DNA of 64,000 nt, from the NCBI RefSeq assembly GCF_008831285.2, contig NC_045145.1:558001-622000 (forward strand), read 5' to 3'. How positions within the stretch are numbered: position 1 is the first letter of the stretch; the number at the start of each line of letters is the position of its first letter. The position numbers were made by a program, and so were the translations under genes. Below, piece by piece: positions 26,565 through 36,500 of the stretch. Under the pieces are notes generated by a model, which was not told where the DNA came from, searched no databases, and saw nothing but the letters and a program-made list of their open reading frames with translations. The stretch comes from Nymphaea colorata (Eukaryota > Streptophyta > Magnoliopsida > Nymphaeales > Nymphaeaceae).

Positions 26565-26569
26565 AAGGA

Positions 26570-27660
26570 GGTCGGAGGTAACAATCACACCTCTGCCCTC
26601 CTCAAGGATTCTACTTATTCTTTCAAGGAGGTCGGAGGAATCCTTGCTGAGTCGCTTTAGCCGAGGGCTGTCAAGTGTCAAGTTCAATGCCTGGCCCCCA
26701 TCTAACAAAAATAAACTGGCTTGCATGCAGCTATCGACCCTGCACCCTGTTTTCCCAATGTCTGTAGGCAGCGCAGAAGGGCCCTCCTGTGTTGACCCCC
26801 ATTCGAGCCACCTGCTGACTCAAGATGGCTTGAGCAAACCCACCCTCAATGAGCCAAACTGCTCCAGCAGTGCCGACATATCCTTTTACATTCACCGCAG
26901 TTGCTGGGGTCTCTTTGGCAGGCATTGTCCTCACAGCCGGGCATAAAACGGAGATAGAGAGTGTGGGCTGCCCGCAGTTTGCCTTTAACAGGGCTGGTTG
27001 TGCGACGGAAGAGGTAACAATCACACCTCTGCCCTTCTCCTTTGGCAGCTCAGGATGAGCCATTGGTTCGGCTTCTTCTAGTAGGTCGTCGGCTGCTTAC
27101 ACTCATGTAGCCGTCCCCATTTTGCTCCGCACGTGAAGCACTGGCCATGCTTGAAATGTACTCGCCTTTCCTTAGGAGACAAGTGTTGTAATGACTGGTT
27201 GAGGGCATTCCTTGGGTCCACTAGTGGCGGAATGCCCTCCCTGGTTGGTATGCAGTCACTGGCCCTGGCTAGCGTGGGCAACATCAACTGCATTTTTTGC
27301 TTGAAGAGACCAACCTAGGTTCTCTTTTCCCGTTCCAGCTCGAAAGTCAGGGCAGTGTCCTACCAGGCGTGAGTCTAGTTCTCCTCCTTTGTCCTGGCAC
27401 CTTCATGCTTTGAGCATGTGTTAGAGAGTCCACTGCGTCACCGCCCTCAAGTTCTACCAAAGGTTCAGTTCTCTCCAATGCTGACTGCATGGCCATTTCA
27501 GCCTCCTGGTCAGGGTACTCTCCCTAGGGGCATTGTGCACCTTGACCCCCCATTGCGCATTGGCCACCGTCGTCTGGTTCAACAAGGCATCCTTTTCTTC
27601 GACCTATTATTCCATGTCGATGGCACTATCTTCAATTTCTCCGATGCAGAATCTACAACA
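26570..27660 (-). pseudogene. Degenerate Ty3/gypsy gag-protease remnant
   Basis: The minus strand at 27078-27293 encodes a gag C-terminus ending in a CCHC knuckle, 'CFTCGAKWGRLHEC', preceded by the basic linker 'LSPKERRVHFKHGQ' typical of plant gypsy gag. Downstream (26731-27063) a frame reads 'NVKGYVGTAGAVWLIEGGFA' and then 'QQVARMGV'. This has the layout of a gypsy aspartic protease, but the usual DSG/DGG-STHNFI active site is replaced by 'EGGFAQAI'. Upstream of the knuckle several stops interrupt a possible gag N-terminus. A block 'ggtaacaatcacacctctgc' occurs twice (26577, 27015). No LTR, reverse transcriptase or integrase is visible. The knuckle is firm; the protease reading is tentative. 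Confidence 0.7.
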
Positions 27661-27751
27661 CACAATAAGCAAAACGGAAAAAGATTACAGAAAACCGGTT
27701 TTCACAATCATTGTTCTCCCAAGTAGCACGTGTAGAACTTAGAATACAAAC

Positions 27752-27801
27752 CTGCTGCTCTGATGCATCTGATTCCCGAAATTTGATAACAGAGATGATA
27801 G
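27752..27801 (-). pseudogene. Possible short exon (50 bp), unidentified gene
   Basis: On the minus strand a pyrimidine-rich acceptor ('catttttcag') precedes 50 bp ending in '...GCAGCAG', followed by the donor 'gtttgt'. Joined in phase to the exon at 27871-27960 it reads on without a stop, but the alternative frame 'LSSLLSNFGNQMHQSS' looks more like protein. The frame, and perhaps the exon itself, is therefore uncertain. Confidence 0.35.
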
Positions 27802-27870
27802 CTGAAAAATGACTTTCTAGAGGTGACTAGATAAACAAGAAGAAACATAAATATACAGCTGATAGCATAC

Positions 27871-27960
27871 TTATCAAGCTTTGCATCTTTTGGCACAAGA
27901 CCTAGATCTGCTTGCACTACACTTTCCGTTCCATAGCACACTTTCAGAACATGGTTTTGT
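27871..27960 (-). pseudogene. Predicted exon of an unidentified gene
   Basis: A strong acceptor ('tttttatcattag') and the donor 'GATAA|gtatgc' bound 90 bp. Joined to the upstream exon 28686-28822 the reading frame is continuous across the junction (...CAAAG|A CAA AAC...) and encodes 'QNHVLKVCYGTESVVQADLG' followed by 'LVPKDAKLD'. Both splice sites and the frame agree, so this is or was a real exon. I do not recognise the family. Confidence 0.55.
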
Positions 27961-28685
27961 CTAATGATAAAAAGAGAAAAAGAAATAGCAACAATAAACA
28001 TATATCAAATGCTCTTGAGATATTTAAACAACAAAAGTCACACTCGTTTAGAAGAATAGTAGCAATAAATATATATCAAATGCTCATGAGATATATCAAA
28101 TGTGATAACAGCAACAATAGTAGCAATATTTATTAATAAAAAACCACTTAAATCGAACAAAGCCAACTTGTTCTTAGCTCACTAACAAATCACAGTATTA
28201 TCATGTCAGAGAGGCATTGTGATCACCACTGATTAATTTAACATTACAAACAGCACCAATATATGGCTAGAACGCTGGAGGCGCATCATGTACTTAATAG
28301 GCAGCCAAGTTGGAGAAGAGAAAAACCAAGTAAGAACAAGACTGTCGTAAGTTAATGTGGGAAATACACAATAACATAATGGAGAATGCAGACAAGAAGG
28401 AAATGAACTTCAAATTTACAAGAATTGCTGAACATATCCTGCTTGCAAGATACACCCTGAATGATTTCATTTGAAAGCAGAGACTAGAGAGTAAATAAGT
28501 AATTATTTTGGGAAAAAGAAATTAACATAACACCAGAAGAAAAAACAGTTCTTTATGACGAACTTAAGTATAAAATGCTTATTCATGTGCATATATTTCT
28601 AATAGAAGCACTAAATTAGCATGTGATAGAGGAATTCACAATGAGAAACTAATTGATGAACATATTAACAATTAAAATCGTCAAC

Positions 28686-28822
28686 CTTTGAGCTGCATTG
28701 TCTGTCTCTTCATTATCTATGCATTTTAGCTCGTTTTCAGCAAAGCCTGTGCCCAAGCAGGAAGTCTCAGGCGCTGTATACAAATCGGTGCCAAAGTCAT
28801 CAAAGTTATCTATATCAACATT
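28686..28822 (-). pseudogene. Predicted acidic exon of an unidentified gene
   Basis: Bounded by the acceptor 'tgataattgcag' and the donor 'CAAAG|gttgacg'. The 137 bp encode an acidic stretch beginning 'NVDIDNFDDFGTDLY', continuing to 'ENELKCIDNEETDNAAQ', with no stop. It splices in phase into 27871-27960. High Asp/Glu content suggests a flexible linker. No named domain was recognised. It may belong to the same gene as the exon-like pieces at 31101 and 32310, but phases do not connect these directly, so exons are missing or the pieces are unrelated. Confidence 0.55.
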
Positions 28823-29410
28823 CTGCAATTATCAAAAGAAGACAAAAATTAGTCATGGACTAGCACTATCAATCTTCCTTGTTTCCCAAAAACAGATAAC
28901 ATCATAACAAGATGATAAGGAATAAGTTATCTAAAGCATAATTATTTCCAGTTATTTAAGACACCAAGCACTTATTCACATTTGCCTCTGTTCTTGGGAC
29001 GAGGGTTAGTATGGAATTGGAAGCAAGTAGAGAGACCCCTACAAATATTTGGAAGTAGGAACCAAGAAATGAACTGGAAGTGACCCAAAAGTAGATCATG
29101 AAGCAAACAAGAGCCAAAGTAGCAAGTTAAGAAACAACTAGCCAGCAAAAAATATAACTTATAAGCAAAGATCAAACATTCAAGTTTCAAACTCCAAGCT
29201 TTTTGCATAATTAAGTTTTAAGCTTCGGCAAAGATTTATAAAATAGGGTTTGATTACATTAGGAATCTAGATTTTACTGAAAAAAGAAGCTTGCATCAGT
29301 TGCCGAATGGGAAGCACAGTTCTGGTGACAAAGGAAGCTGGCTTCTTTCTTTAAAAAGTGCTCTCAAGACACTTCAAAAGCACCTTACTTTTTCCTTTCC
29401 AATGTGCTTC
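28823..29410. other. Intron-like or intergenic DNA
   Basis: AT-rich, with no recognisable exon or repeat apart from the tandem duplication that follows. Confidence 0.4.
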
Positions 29411-29635
29411 CAAGCCCCATTCATAATTCTGCTACTCCTGCTTGGGAACAGTTTCCAAACTCAGGTGTTGTCACTGTGACTGCGCTGGCCTTGAGGGACA
29501 CCAAGAATGCTCAGTTACCAACCAAGCCCCATTCATAATTCTGCTACTCCTACTTGGGAACAGTTTCCAAACTCAGGTGTTGTCACTGTGACTGCGCTGG
29601 CCTTGAGGGACACCAAGAATGCTCAGTTACCAATT
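29411..29635. repeat. Recent 112-bp tandem duplication
   Basis: The block starting 'caagccccattcataattc' at 29411 is repeated immediately at 29523 with essentially one visible difference (ctgctt versus ctactt). Such identity implies a very recent duplication compared with everything around it, or an assembly artefact. Confidence 0.95.
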
Positions 29636-29639
29636 TTAT

Positions 29640-30479
29640 CATGTCTAGCATTTATGTTTGTTCTGCATGAATACTTAGTATATGTCATACGTAATACATA
29701 TAAATCACATAGTTACCTACATGTTATATGTTAATGTATAAGGATATTATAAATATACATATATCATATACATCATACATTTTATCTATGATATATATAT
29801 TATACATTTATGTATACATTACATAGTAATATACTACATTTATGATGTCATATATACATTATATACAATTATATATAATATTTATGTAATATACATATAT
29901 AAAACTATAATAGTTATATATACATATACCTATAACTATACTATCTACGTCATATACTATATATTATATACACACAACTATATGTACATTATATACGCAA
30001 TATATTACATGTATTACATATATGTAACATATACATAAATGTATTATATATATACACACACACACATATATATATATGTGTGTGTGTGTGTGTGCGTGAG
30101 TGTGTATTATATATGTTATGTAACATATATATACATATATAATAAATTATGTAGTGCATATGTAATATAACATGTTATAAAGTAAGTCACATGGGTGCAC
30201 GAACTATGGTGGCGCACCCGCACCAATGCGGGTGCGGCCTGGCATGCCACTCGACTCGATCAAACCTAATGGGATGCTCCTGATGGCATATGTTATTCTT
30301 TTCTCTTGTTTTTTTTCTTTTTTTCCTTCTCCTAGCTTTTCCTCTTCTTTTTTTCCTTCCTCTCTCTCTCCTCCCCCCTTACTCTATTTAATAAAACTTT
30401 GAATTTTGATGAGATTAAGGTAAGCTTGATAAAAAATTTAAAAATATACACAAATAAAATTACATATATAACAAATAAC

Positions 30480-30529
<50 letters not shown>

Positions 30530-30955
30530 TCTAGCCGCGCCCGCACCCGTGTGACATAGATGCATACTATATAACATAGTTACATACTATGGATATATAC
30601 AAGTGTAATTATATTAATGTATTACATCATATATATATATATATATATATACATATATATATAATCATATATATAAACATATTACATATATATGTATGTA
30701 TATGCATAATATCTATAACATTTGAAATTATATATGTATGTACATATGTACCATATTATACTATAATATAATGGTATATACATATATGTGGAATATAATA
30801 CATATATCTATTATATATGTGATATGTGTATACTTATATAGTATGTGATATGTTAATATACGTATATAGATATATGTCAACATATATACAATACATGTAT
30901 GTAGTATATAGTATACTGTACATATCAACGGATGAATTTGAATGTGGACTGAGAT
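29640..30955. repeat. TA/CA-rich low-complexity tract
   Basis: About 1.3 kb is dominated by 'atatacat'-like words and includes (CA)n(TA)n(TG)n near 30054-30105, (TG)n(TA)n near 30480-30527 and (TA)n near 30631-30660. It is interrupted by the element at 30186-30554. ORFs here encode only IY/HI repeats and are not genes. Confidence 0.9.
30186..30554. mobile_element. Small element with GTCACAYGGGTGC ends
   Basis: The left end 'gtcacatgggtgc' matches the reverse complement of the right end 'gcacccgtgtgac' with one difference, giving ~13-bp terminal inverted repeats. Just inside the left end is a hairpin 'cgcacccgcaccaatgcggg'. The GC-rich ends stand out from the TA-rich tract they interrupt. Length (~370 bp) and lack of ORF fit a MITE, probably hAT-like. 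No clear target duplication was seen. Confidence 0.6.
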
Positions 30956-31100
30956 ATAAAATTACTGGGAACTTTGCCTCAGCAACCAGCTTATAGTGGT
31001 CAGGTACTGCACAATATGCGAGGAAAAGAAAGAAGAGTTAGCAAAGAAGCTACATTGCAATGAGAAGCACAGGCATAGCTGGTGAAAATAAGTAAACAAC

Positions 31101-31150
31101 CTTATCTTTGTCACAATTCTCTCTAAATGTTCAGCAAACTCATGAAAGAG
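31101..31150 (-). pseudogene. Predicted short exon of an unidentified gene
   Basis: An acceptor ('gtagcag') and the donor 'AAGATAAG|gttgtt' flank 50 bp reading 'LFHEFAEHLERIVTKI', an amphipathic helix-like peptide with no stop. A further possible exon downstream (near 30970-31005, acceptor 'atattgtgcag') reads 'PDHYKLVAEAKF' but does not match it in phase. The gene is not recognised. Confidence 0.45.
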
Positions 31151-31626
31151 CTGCTACTTATAGGTTTGCACGAGCATGGAGTCACATACATCAGTATGTA
31201 CATGCAATTTTCAAGATTTTTCAGGAAAGCATTGTCAAATAGAAAATATAAGTAGAAAAAAAATAATAAAACAGCTGAGAAGATAACACTAAATTTCAAG
31301 ATTTTCTTTTTGGTTTGTTAACTACATATGGTTAAAATGGGAATTATACAATATACATGTAAAAACAACTTGACCCTCTAAAAAACAGTTTTTAGTGGGA
31401 GGGGGTTTGCTTGACTCAAAATCATAATTAACTGAAGGAAGGCTTCTCAAAGAAACGTAGGTACAATCCACAAACTAGGCCTCACTCAGTAGCCTATTTA
31501 CTTGGTTTCACCTACATCCTTCTTGTATCACTAGGAATGAAAACTTGGTCAATACACAGAAATAAGGAATAGTTAATATGAAACATTGCACCACACGCAT
31601 CCACAGCAATGACAAACTAACTACCC

Positions 31627-32239
31627 TTGAGATTTTATAAAGAAAAGTTCCACATGTCAACAACATTGAAGTTCAATGTGGCTACTTTAATTTGTCTCAA
31701 AGTGAAGGAGCCAATTCGGAGGTCGAGTTTGCCAAGTTCTGCAAAAGTTGCATGTTTTGGTCAAGAAAATGGTGGGCTACATAGAAAGAATATGAATGCC
31801 AAAGGCTGCAAAATAAGCATATGGGGTCATAGTCCAGCATTCCAAGGAGGACTACTTGAAAATGCACTTCAAGAACTAATGCAAGCGGTGGGTAGTGAAT
31901 TGGGTAAGTTTACTTCACATGGTCAATGTTCACCAATGCACGAAGAAACATAAAAATGAAGAACTTCAGAAGTTAAATTTGTGCCGACATTACAAACTAA
32001 TTTTAACGATGCAAATATAAAGTTTGTGTTCTTAATCAACAGAAAAAAAACAAGTCACAAAAGCAAAGCATATAAAAATACTATTTGATCACAAATATTT
32101 TAAATACCAAATCAAAGACAACAAGGTCTTAAAGCATGTGATTGCATGATGTAGAATTACCTCGTTCTTCTTGGCTATGCAAGATTACCCTGTTCTAGTT
32201 AAAATTAAACTTGCGAACACAACATTTACGAAGATTTAG

Positions 32240-32242
<3 letters not shown>
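31627..32242. other. Unassigned DNA with a 108-codon ORF
   Basis: A plus-strand ORF (31627-31953) has no recognisable domain, and its surroundings carry no splice or promoter signals I can defend. It is probably a chance frame. A (CT)n microsatellite lies at 32243-32270. Confidence 0.35.
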
Positions 32243-32273
<31 letters not shown>

Positions 32274-32309
32274 CACATGCCATGCAATCACAATCCGAGA
32301 CCTTAGTAC

Positions 32310-32378
32310 CTGAATAGGCGTGACTCGAGATTCTTTACAGGTTGTGGGATTTATGAATAGGGCGGTCACCTTGTGAAA
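32310..32378 (-). pseudogene. Predicted 69-bp exon of an unidentified gene
   Basis: On the minus strand 'ctacactctctgag' can serve as acceptor and 'CCTATTCAG|gtacta' is a good donor. The 23 codons between them read 'FHK' followed by 'VTALFINPTTCKESRVTPIQ' without a stop. The peptide looks coding, but I cannot name the family. Confidence 0.4.
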
Positions 32379-32559
32379 CTCAGAGAGTGTAGGTATTTGT
32401 CAACTTAGTAATTTAGTCACATAAGTGAATGAGAGCAATAGAAAGATAAGTAGTCACATAAGTGAACATGACACTAGTAAAGCTTAGAGAAACAATGACC
32501 ACTCCCTCTTTTGGTGGATAGGCAAAGGAGCAAGAAGTATAAAATAATGTCACATGAAA

Positions 32560-33117
32560 TTATTTGACATCAAGGACGGGGCCACCCATGGCTTGGGATG
32601 TGCTAAGGCCCCATATGCAGTTTCTCATTTCAAAATTTGCCATATTCAAAAAAGGAACAATGTTTTCTTAATGAATAGCAATTATAAGACAGTATAACAA
32701 TTGTCGTGTTTCTTTTGTACAGGTTGGACATAAAGTTTGACATAGACAAATTTTTATGAACACCCATCTTCTCATTGAAAATCCATTTCAGACAGTAATT
32801 TCATCTTGTAGTGTGGATTTAGTTTTCTTTACAACAGATATAAAAATCTCAAGTCAACTTTTATTGGGACAAACTCCCAAAAGAAGGCCCGTTAAGTGGC
32901 ATCAGCTTTCTGTCGTATTAAAAAAAAGTCTTAAAAAAGACATTAAAAATATATTGTTCATTATCTTATTAAGTTATTCTTGTGTAGTAGTGCAATTTGT
33001 TATTCATTACTAACACATCTTGTGTTTCAGGAAAATCTTACGTGCAACGACATTTTATATTCTACTAAATGACAAGACAGTGGCCCTGCGGCTCAACTTT
33101 CTAACTCTGCCACTGAT
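32560..33117. mobile_element. Nonautonomous element with 'gtggcagag' end
   Basis: The right end, read on the minus strand, is 'agtggcagagttagaaag'. The left side contains 'ggacggggccacccatggc' and 'gctaaggcccc'. This matches the widespread plant element type beginning CAGTGGCGGAGCC with GGCCCC-rich ends, seen again at 59759-59899. The interior is AT-rich and noncoding. The left boundary is approximate. Confidence 0.5.
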
Positions 33118-33142
33118 TTGCATATGAGAGAAAAAGACAAAC

Positions 33143-33382
33143 CTGGTAGCTCTTCGCAATTTATATCTTTGAATGTACTTTCATAGAACCTCATAGGTGT
33201 TCTTGTGGGGCTAGTTGCCAAATAAAATTTCTAGTAACCACTCAATGAGTGCACAAATGGCAAGCCCTCAACCCAATAGCCAACACTATCTAAAGAACTA
33301 GAAACAGCATCGTCATTCCATGTGGCTAAATTGGAAACCAGCACATCAACTTTGCTTCTCTTGCACCAATACTTGAGAGGTC
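33143..33382 (-). pseudogene. Exon of a LacZ-like family 2 beta-galactosidase, with a stop
   Basis: A 240-bp exon runs from the acceptor 'gtttgtag' to the donor 'CTACCAG|gtttgtc'. It encodes 'LKYWCKRSKVDVLVSNLATW' followed by 'NDDAVSSSLDSVGYWVEGLP', then 'FVHSLSGY*KFYLATSPT' and 'FYESTFKDINCEELP'. This is the N-terminal region of the plant protein related to bacterial LacZ (Arabidopsis At3g54440 type), where 'LPFVKSLSGYWKFFLAP' is characteristic. The expected tryptophan codon is TAG (complement of 33231-33233). Neither the first exon nor the jelly-roll, (beta/alpha)8 or catalytic glutamate exons were found nearby, so this is an isolated, non-functional fragment. Splice borders are kept, so it was copied as genomic DNA, not from mRNA. 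Confidence 0.85.
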
Positions 33383-35470
33383 CTACAAACAGTGGTTGAA
33401 GAACTTAAATTTTTAGAAGTATGTCAAGAATACACAGCAGAAATATATGAAGGATGCCAAATTCAACTATCTGCAATAAAAAAATGAAAAAAAAAGAGAT
33501 GAACCCTGTACATGTGCCATCACAAATTGAGCTTCATACCTAAACAAGTTTAATTATACAAACTCAAATGCAAATCCCTATCTAAAGTTTTCCAATTAAT
33601 CCACAAATCCTGAAAAGCAACATAAGATCATAATTTCAAAAATTGCACTGATACATTGATGCACAGGAGGAGGTGATAAAATGCTTCTAATCCATTTCTT
33701 CACAACCCCCTTCAACTGGCTACCAATTTTTGGAGAAAATACAATGCATGCAGAACCAATGATCAAATCTGTATAGATCATCCTATTACCTCATTGTCTA
33801 CTGCACCATCAACAATTATGAAGACAGAAAGACTCTCCCCCACAGAAAAGCATATTCAAGTGTCCTATGCACTCAAGAGAGAAAGGGGCTAGCCTTTTCA
33901 AGAGGCTTGAAGTGAGAAACAAAACAAAGTCTCTCTCTCTCTCTCTCTCTCATGTATAGCCCTTGACTTCAATCACTCCCATCCCTCCATGCCCCTCCCC
34001 TTTAGTACCCACCTAGCCAAGCTGAATCCCTACCAAGTCCCTAAGCACCCATGCACGTTATTCCCTTCTTATTCTCACCCTAGAGGTCGCACCACATCCC
34101 TACCCTCGGACTCACCAAGGACTCCAAGGAAGAGTGACGCCATGAGATCCTAAAGCAAGGACCTAGTGGTTCGGTAGCCCACTGCTTCTCATAGACATGA
34201 ACAGGCTTGTGCTCTAACTCTAGAGAAGACCCAAGTGAGGAAGGGTTCCAACAAAATAAGGCAATCAAAAACCTTACTAGATAATTTTTCTAGCAATAAC
34301 ACACAAATATAAGCAAAATCACAATTCCCCCCACTAAACAAAAGGTCTAAAACTGTGTAGGTTGGAGTATTGGCTTTGATATGGATACAGAGCCTAAATA
34401 AATAATAATAATAATAATAACTAGAAAATTTCACTAAAAAATTTGTAAAAAGTAAAATTGAAAAATCTGTTTCCTACATAGAATTCAAAAAACAAGAAAT
34501 AGAGCTCAGTTTTCAAAATTTTTGTTTGTGAGAAATAGAAACAGCTAAAAGTTTAACAACAATATATCAAAATACTCAAAGTTGAAAAAAATTTGAAATT
34601 TTGTCGGCTGATTTTCACACAAGAAACTTCAAACCAACAATCAAACCCAAATTGAACTTTATCCCAGATCAGAACGTTATAAGTCCTCTGACTCTGAAAC
34701 AGAGAATGATTTTTGTAGTTTTTACAGCTTTGCCAAATCATGGTTAGACCTGTCTTTGTAAAGAGTTGATACCAAAACTAAATGTTGTATTGACTCAACG
34801 GAAACAGAGGACCTTCAAAAATACTGAATGCCTATGATATAAGGAATGTCAACGACCAAAGACAAATAATGAAAAAACAAATCGATGACTAATATATGTT
34901 TGCAAAATAATTCAGCTAACTAACTAGGTTCGACCCATTCAGAAAGGCTTGACTAATGAAGAGAAACAAACACACAAAGTAAATACCAAGGCATAACAGC
35001 TTCAATATTCATATACATTTTAAAATATAAATCGGTGTAACCATGCCATGCGCAACTAACATACATATTCAAAATCACAAGCTCAATGAAGAAAACATGA
35101 CACTTAACAATGAGACACCAACCACTTTAACTAAGATTCAAACAAGCATGAAATCAGAAAACTACCCATGTCCCCACTGGATTAGACTACAAATAAAATA
35201 TGCACCTAAAGAAGGCCAGTCAAGCACCACAAGAAGAAAGTCCAAACAATTGACCTTCAACAAAAGTCTCACATGATGAGGACTCTAGTTAACTGACGAA
35301 ATACATGAAACTAACTCTAAACTGAGCATGGCCATAGGCTGGAATCACGTGGAACATAAAAGAAGATACATACTGAACCTAGGTCTCAAAGTCTAAAGAC
35401 TCTAAACCTGTTTGACAGTCACCAATAAGACCTGACCTTAACATGATTCCAAATGGAACCAAGTCCCAAC
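33383..35470. other. Unassigned DNA between exon fragments
   Basis: Contains a (CT)n run at 33931-33950 and an (ATA)n run near 34397-34421. On the minus strand a coding-looking stretch 'ELEHKPVHVYEKQWATEPLG' (about 34167-34226) ends at a consensus donor gtgagt near 34111. Its acceptor is unclear, so it is noted here and not called. Nothing else was recognised. Confidence 0.4.
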
Positions 35471-35591
35471 CTGTAAAGAGAAAGTTCAATGGAGGACCCA
35501 GCCGCGTGGTGGACAGTATGCTCGATGATGCTTGAAGATGGAACACCTTCTCTTACTCTCACTTTTGACACTTGAAAATTCTTTACGCCAG
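35471..35591 (-). pseudogene. Predicted exon of an unidentified gene
   Basis: Acceptor 'tttgctcttcttag' and donor 'CTTTACAG|gttggg' enclose 121 bp. The open frame reads 'GVKNFQVSKVRV', then 'REGVPSSSIIEHTVHHAAG' and 'SSIELSLYR'. The composition is protein-like, and alternative frames are less convincing. The family is not recognised. It lies on the same strand as the glycosidase and B3-factor fragments. Confidence 0.45.
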
Positions 35592-36135
35592 CTAAGAAGA
35601 GCAAACAAGAAGGATGGATAAATGGAAGGAAATCTACCGCATGCTGGAGATGGGGGGTTGTTAAGATGAATGGTCAGATTGTTAAGATGAATGGTTAGAT
35701 GGCTATGTGCCGGAAACACCATAGGGCCTTCTCAAGCATATCCAACATTTTAAAACAACTAAACGTAGCAAGACTACAAGAAATAGTTAGCTAGTATAAG
35801 TTTGTGTAAATGAAAAAAAATCAAATCAAATAAAATCTAGAATCACATTTCAAAAAACTACTACCTAAACAGCGATGAGAAATAGGACCCATGAGTGAAG
35901 AGGGGATTAAGTGTGATGCCCTTCGAATTTGGGTCCATAAGGGAAACCAAATAAAATCACATGCTTACCCATGTTCTCTCTTAGTTTCCTTATTGCTCAT
36001 CCACATCATCTCAACTTATCCAACATATGTCTAGCTAGAAACCAAATTTAACTAAACTAAGAATCAAAATCAACTAAATATGTACTAAATAGGGTACATT
36101 TACTTATACAGCCCACCATATATAACTATATATAT

Positions 36136-36305
36136 GGTCATAACTCCTATACAGTTATGACCAAATAACGTGGTTATAGGGCTATGAACCTATTCTGATC
36201 ATAATACTATATTCTAGTATGACCTCTAATAACTTAACACCAGTTGCCTTATATTAGTGCTATGTCTGGTAGAAAACAATAGTGCTATGTCTGGTAGAAA
36301 GCTTT
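36136..36305. repeat. Short hairpin and 26-bp tandem repeat
   Basis: 'ggtcataact' and 'agttatgacc' form a 10-bp stem near 36137-36163. Slightly downstream 'agtgctatgtctggtagaaa' occurs twice, near 36255 and 36280. Confidence 0.8.
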
Positions 36306-36500
36306 GTCAATCCGTGAAATTTGGATGAATTGAACAGAAATCACAATCATTTTCTGATTTATATGCAAGAAAAGGTAACTCAACTTCAGAAAGTGTAAAT
36401 TTAGTGAGACGCGCAAGGATGATTGAGAGGCTTCTTTGTTATTTGCGTGCCAAGCATTGCATGCACAAGCAAGAAGAAATGACCAGGCTGCAAACATCAC

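Noticed and set aside
26398-26946. 182-codon plus-strand ORF
   Set aside because: Antisense shadow of the gypsy-like remnant and the composite repeat.
30332-30771. ORFs encoding IYIYIY-type peptides
   Set aside because: They come from TA microsatellites.
32243-32270. Functional GA-box regulatory element
   Set aside because: It is a plain (CT)n microsatellite with no adjacent gene start.
35043-35276. 77-codon Thr/Lys-rich ORF
   Set aside because: No domain, no conservation evidence and no start or splice context.
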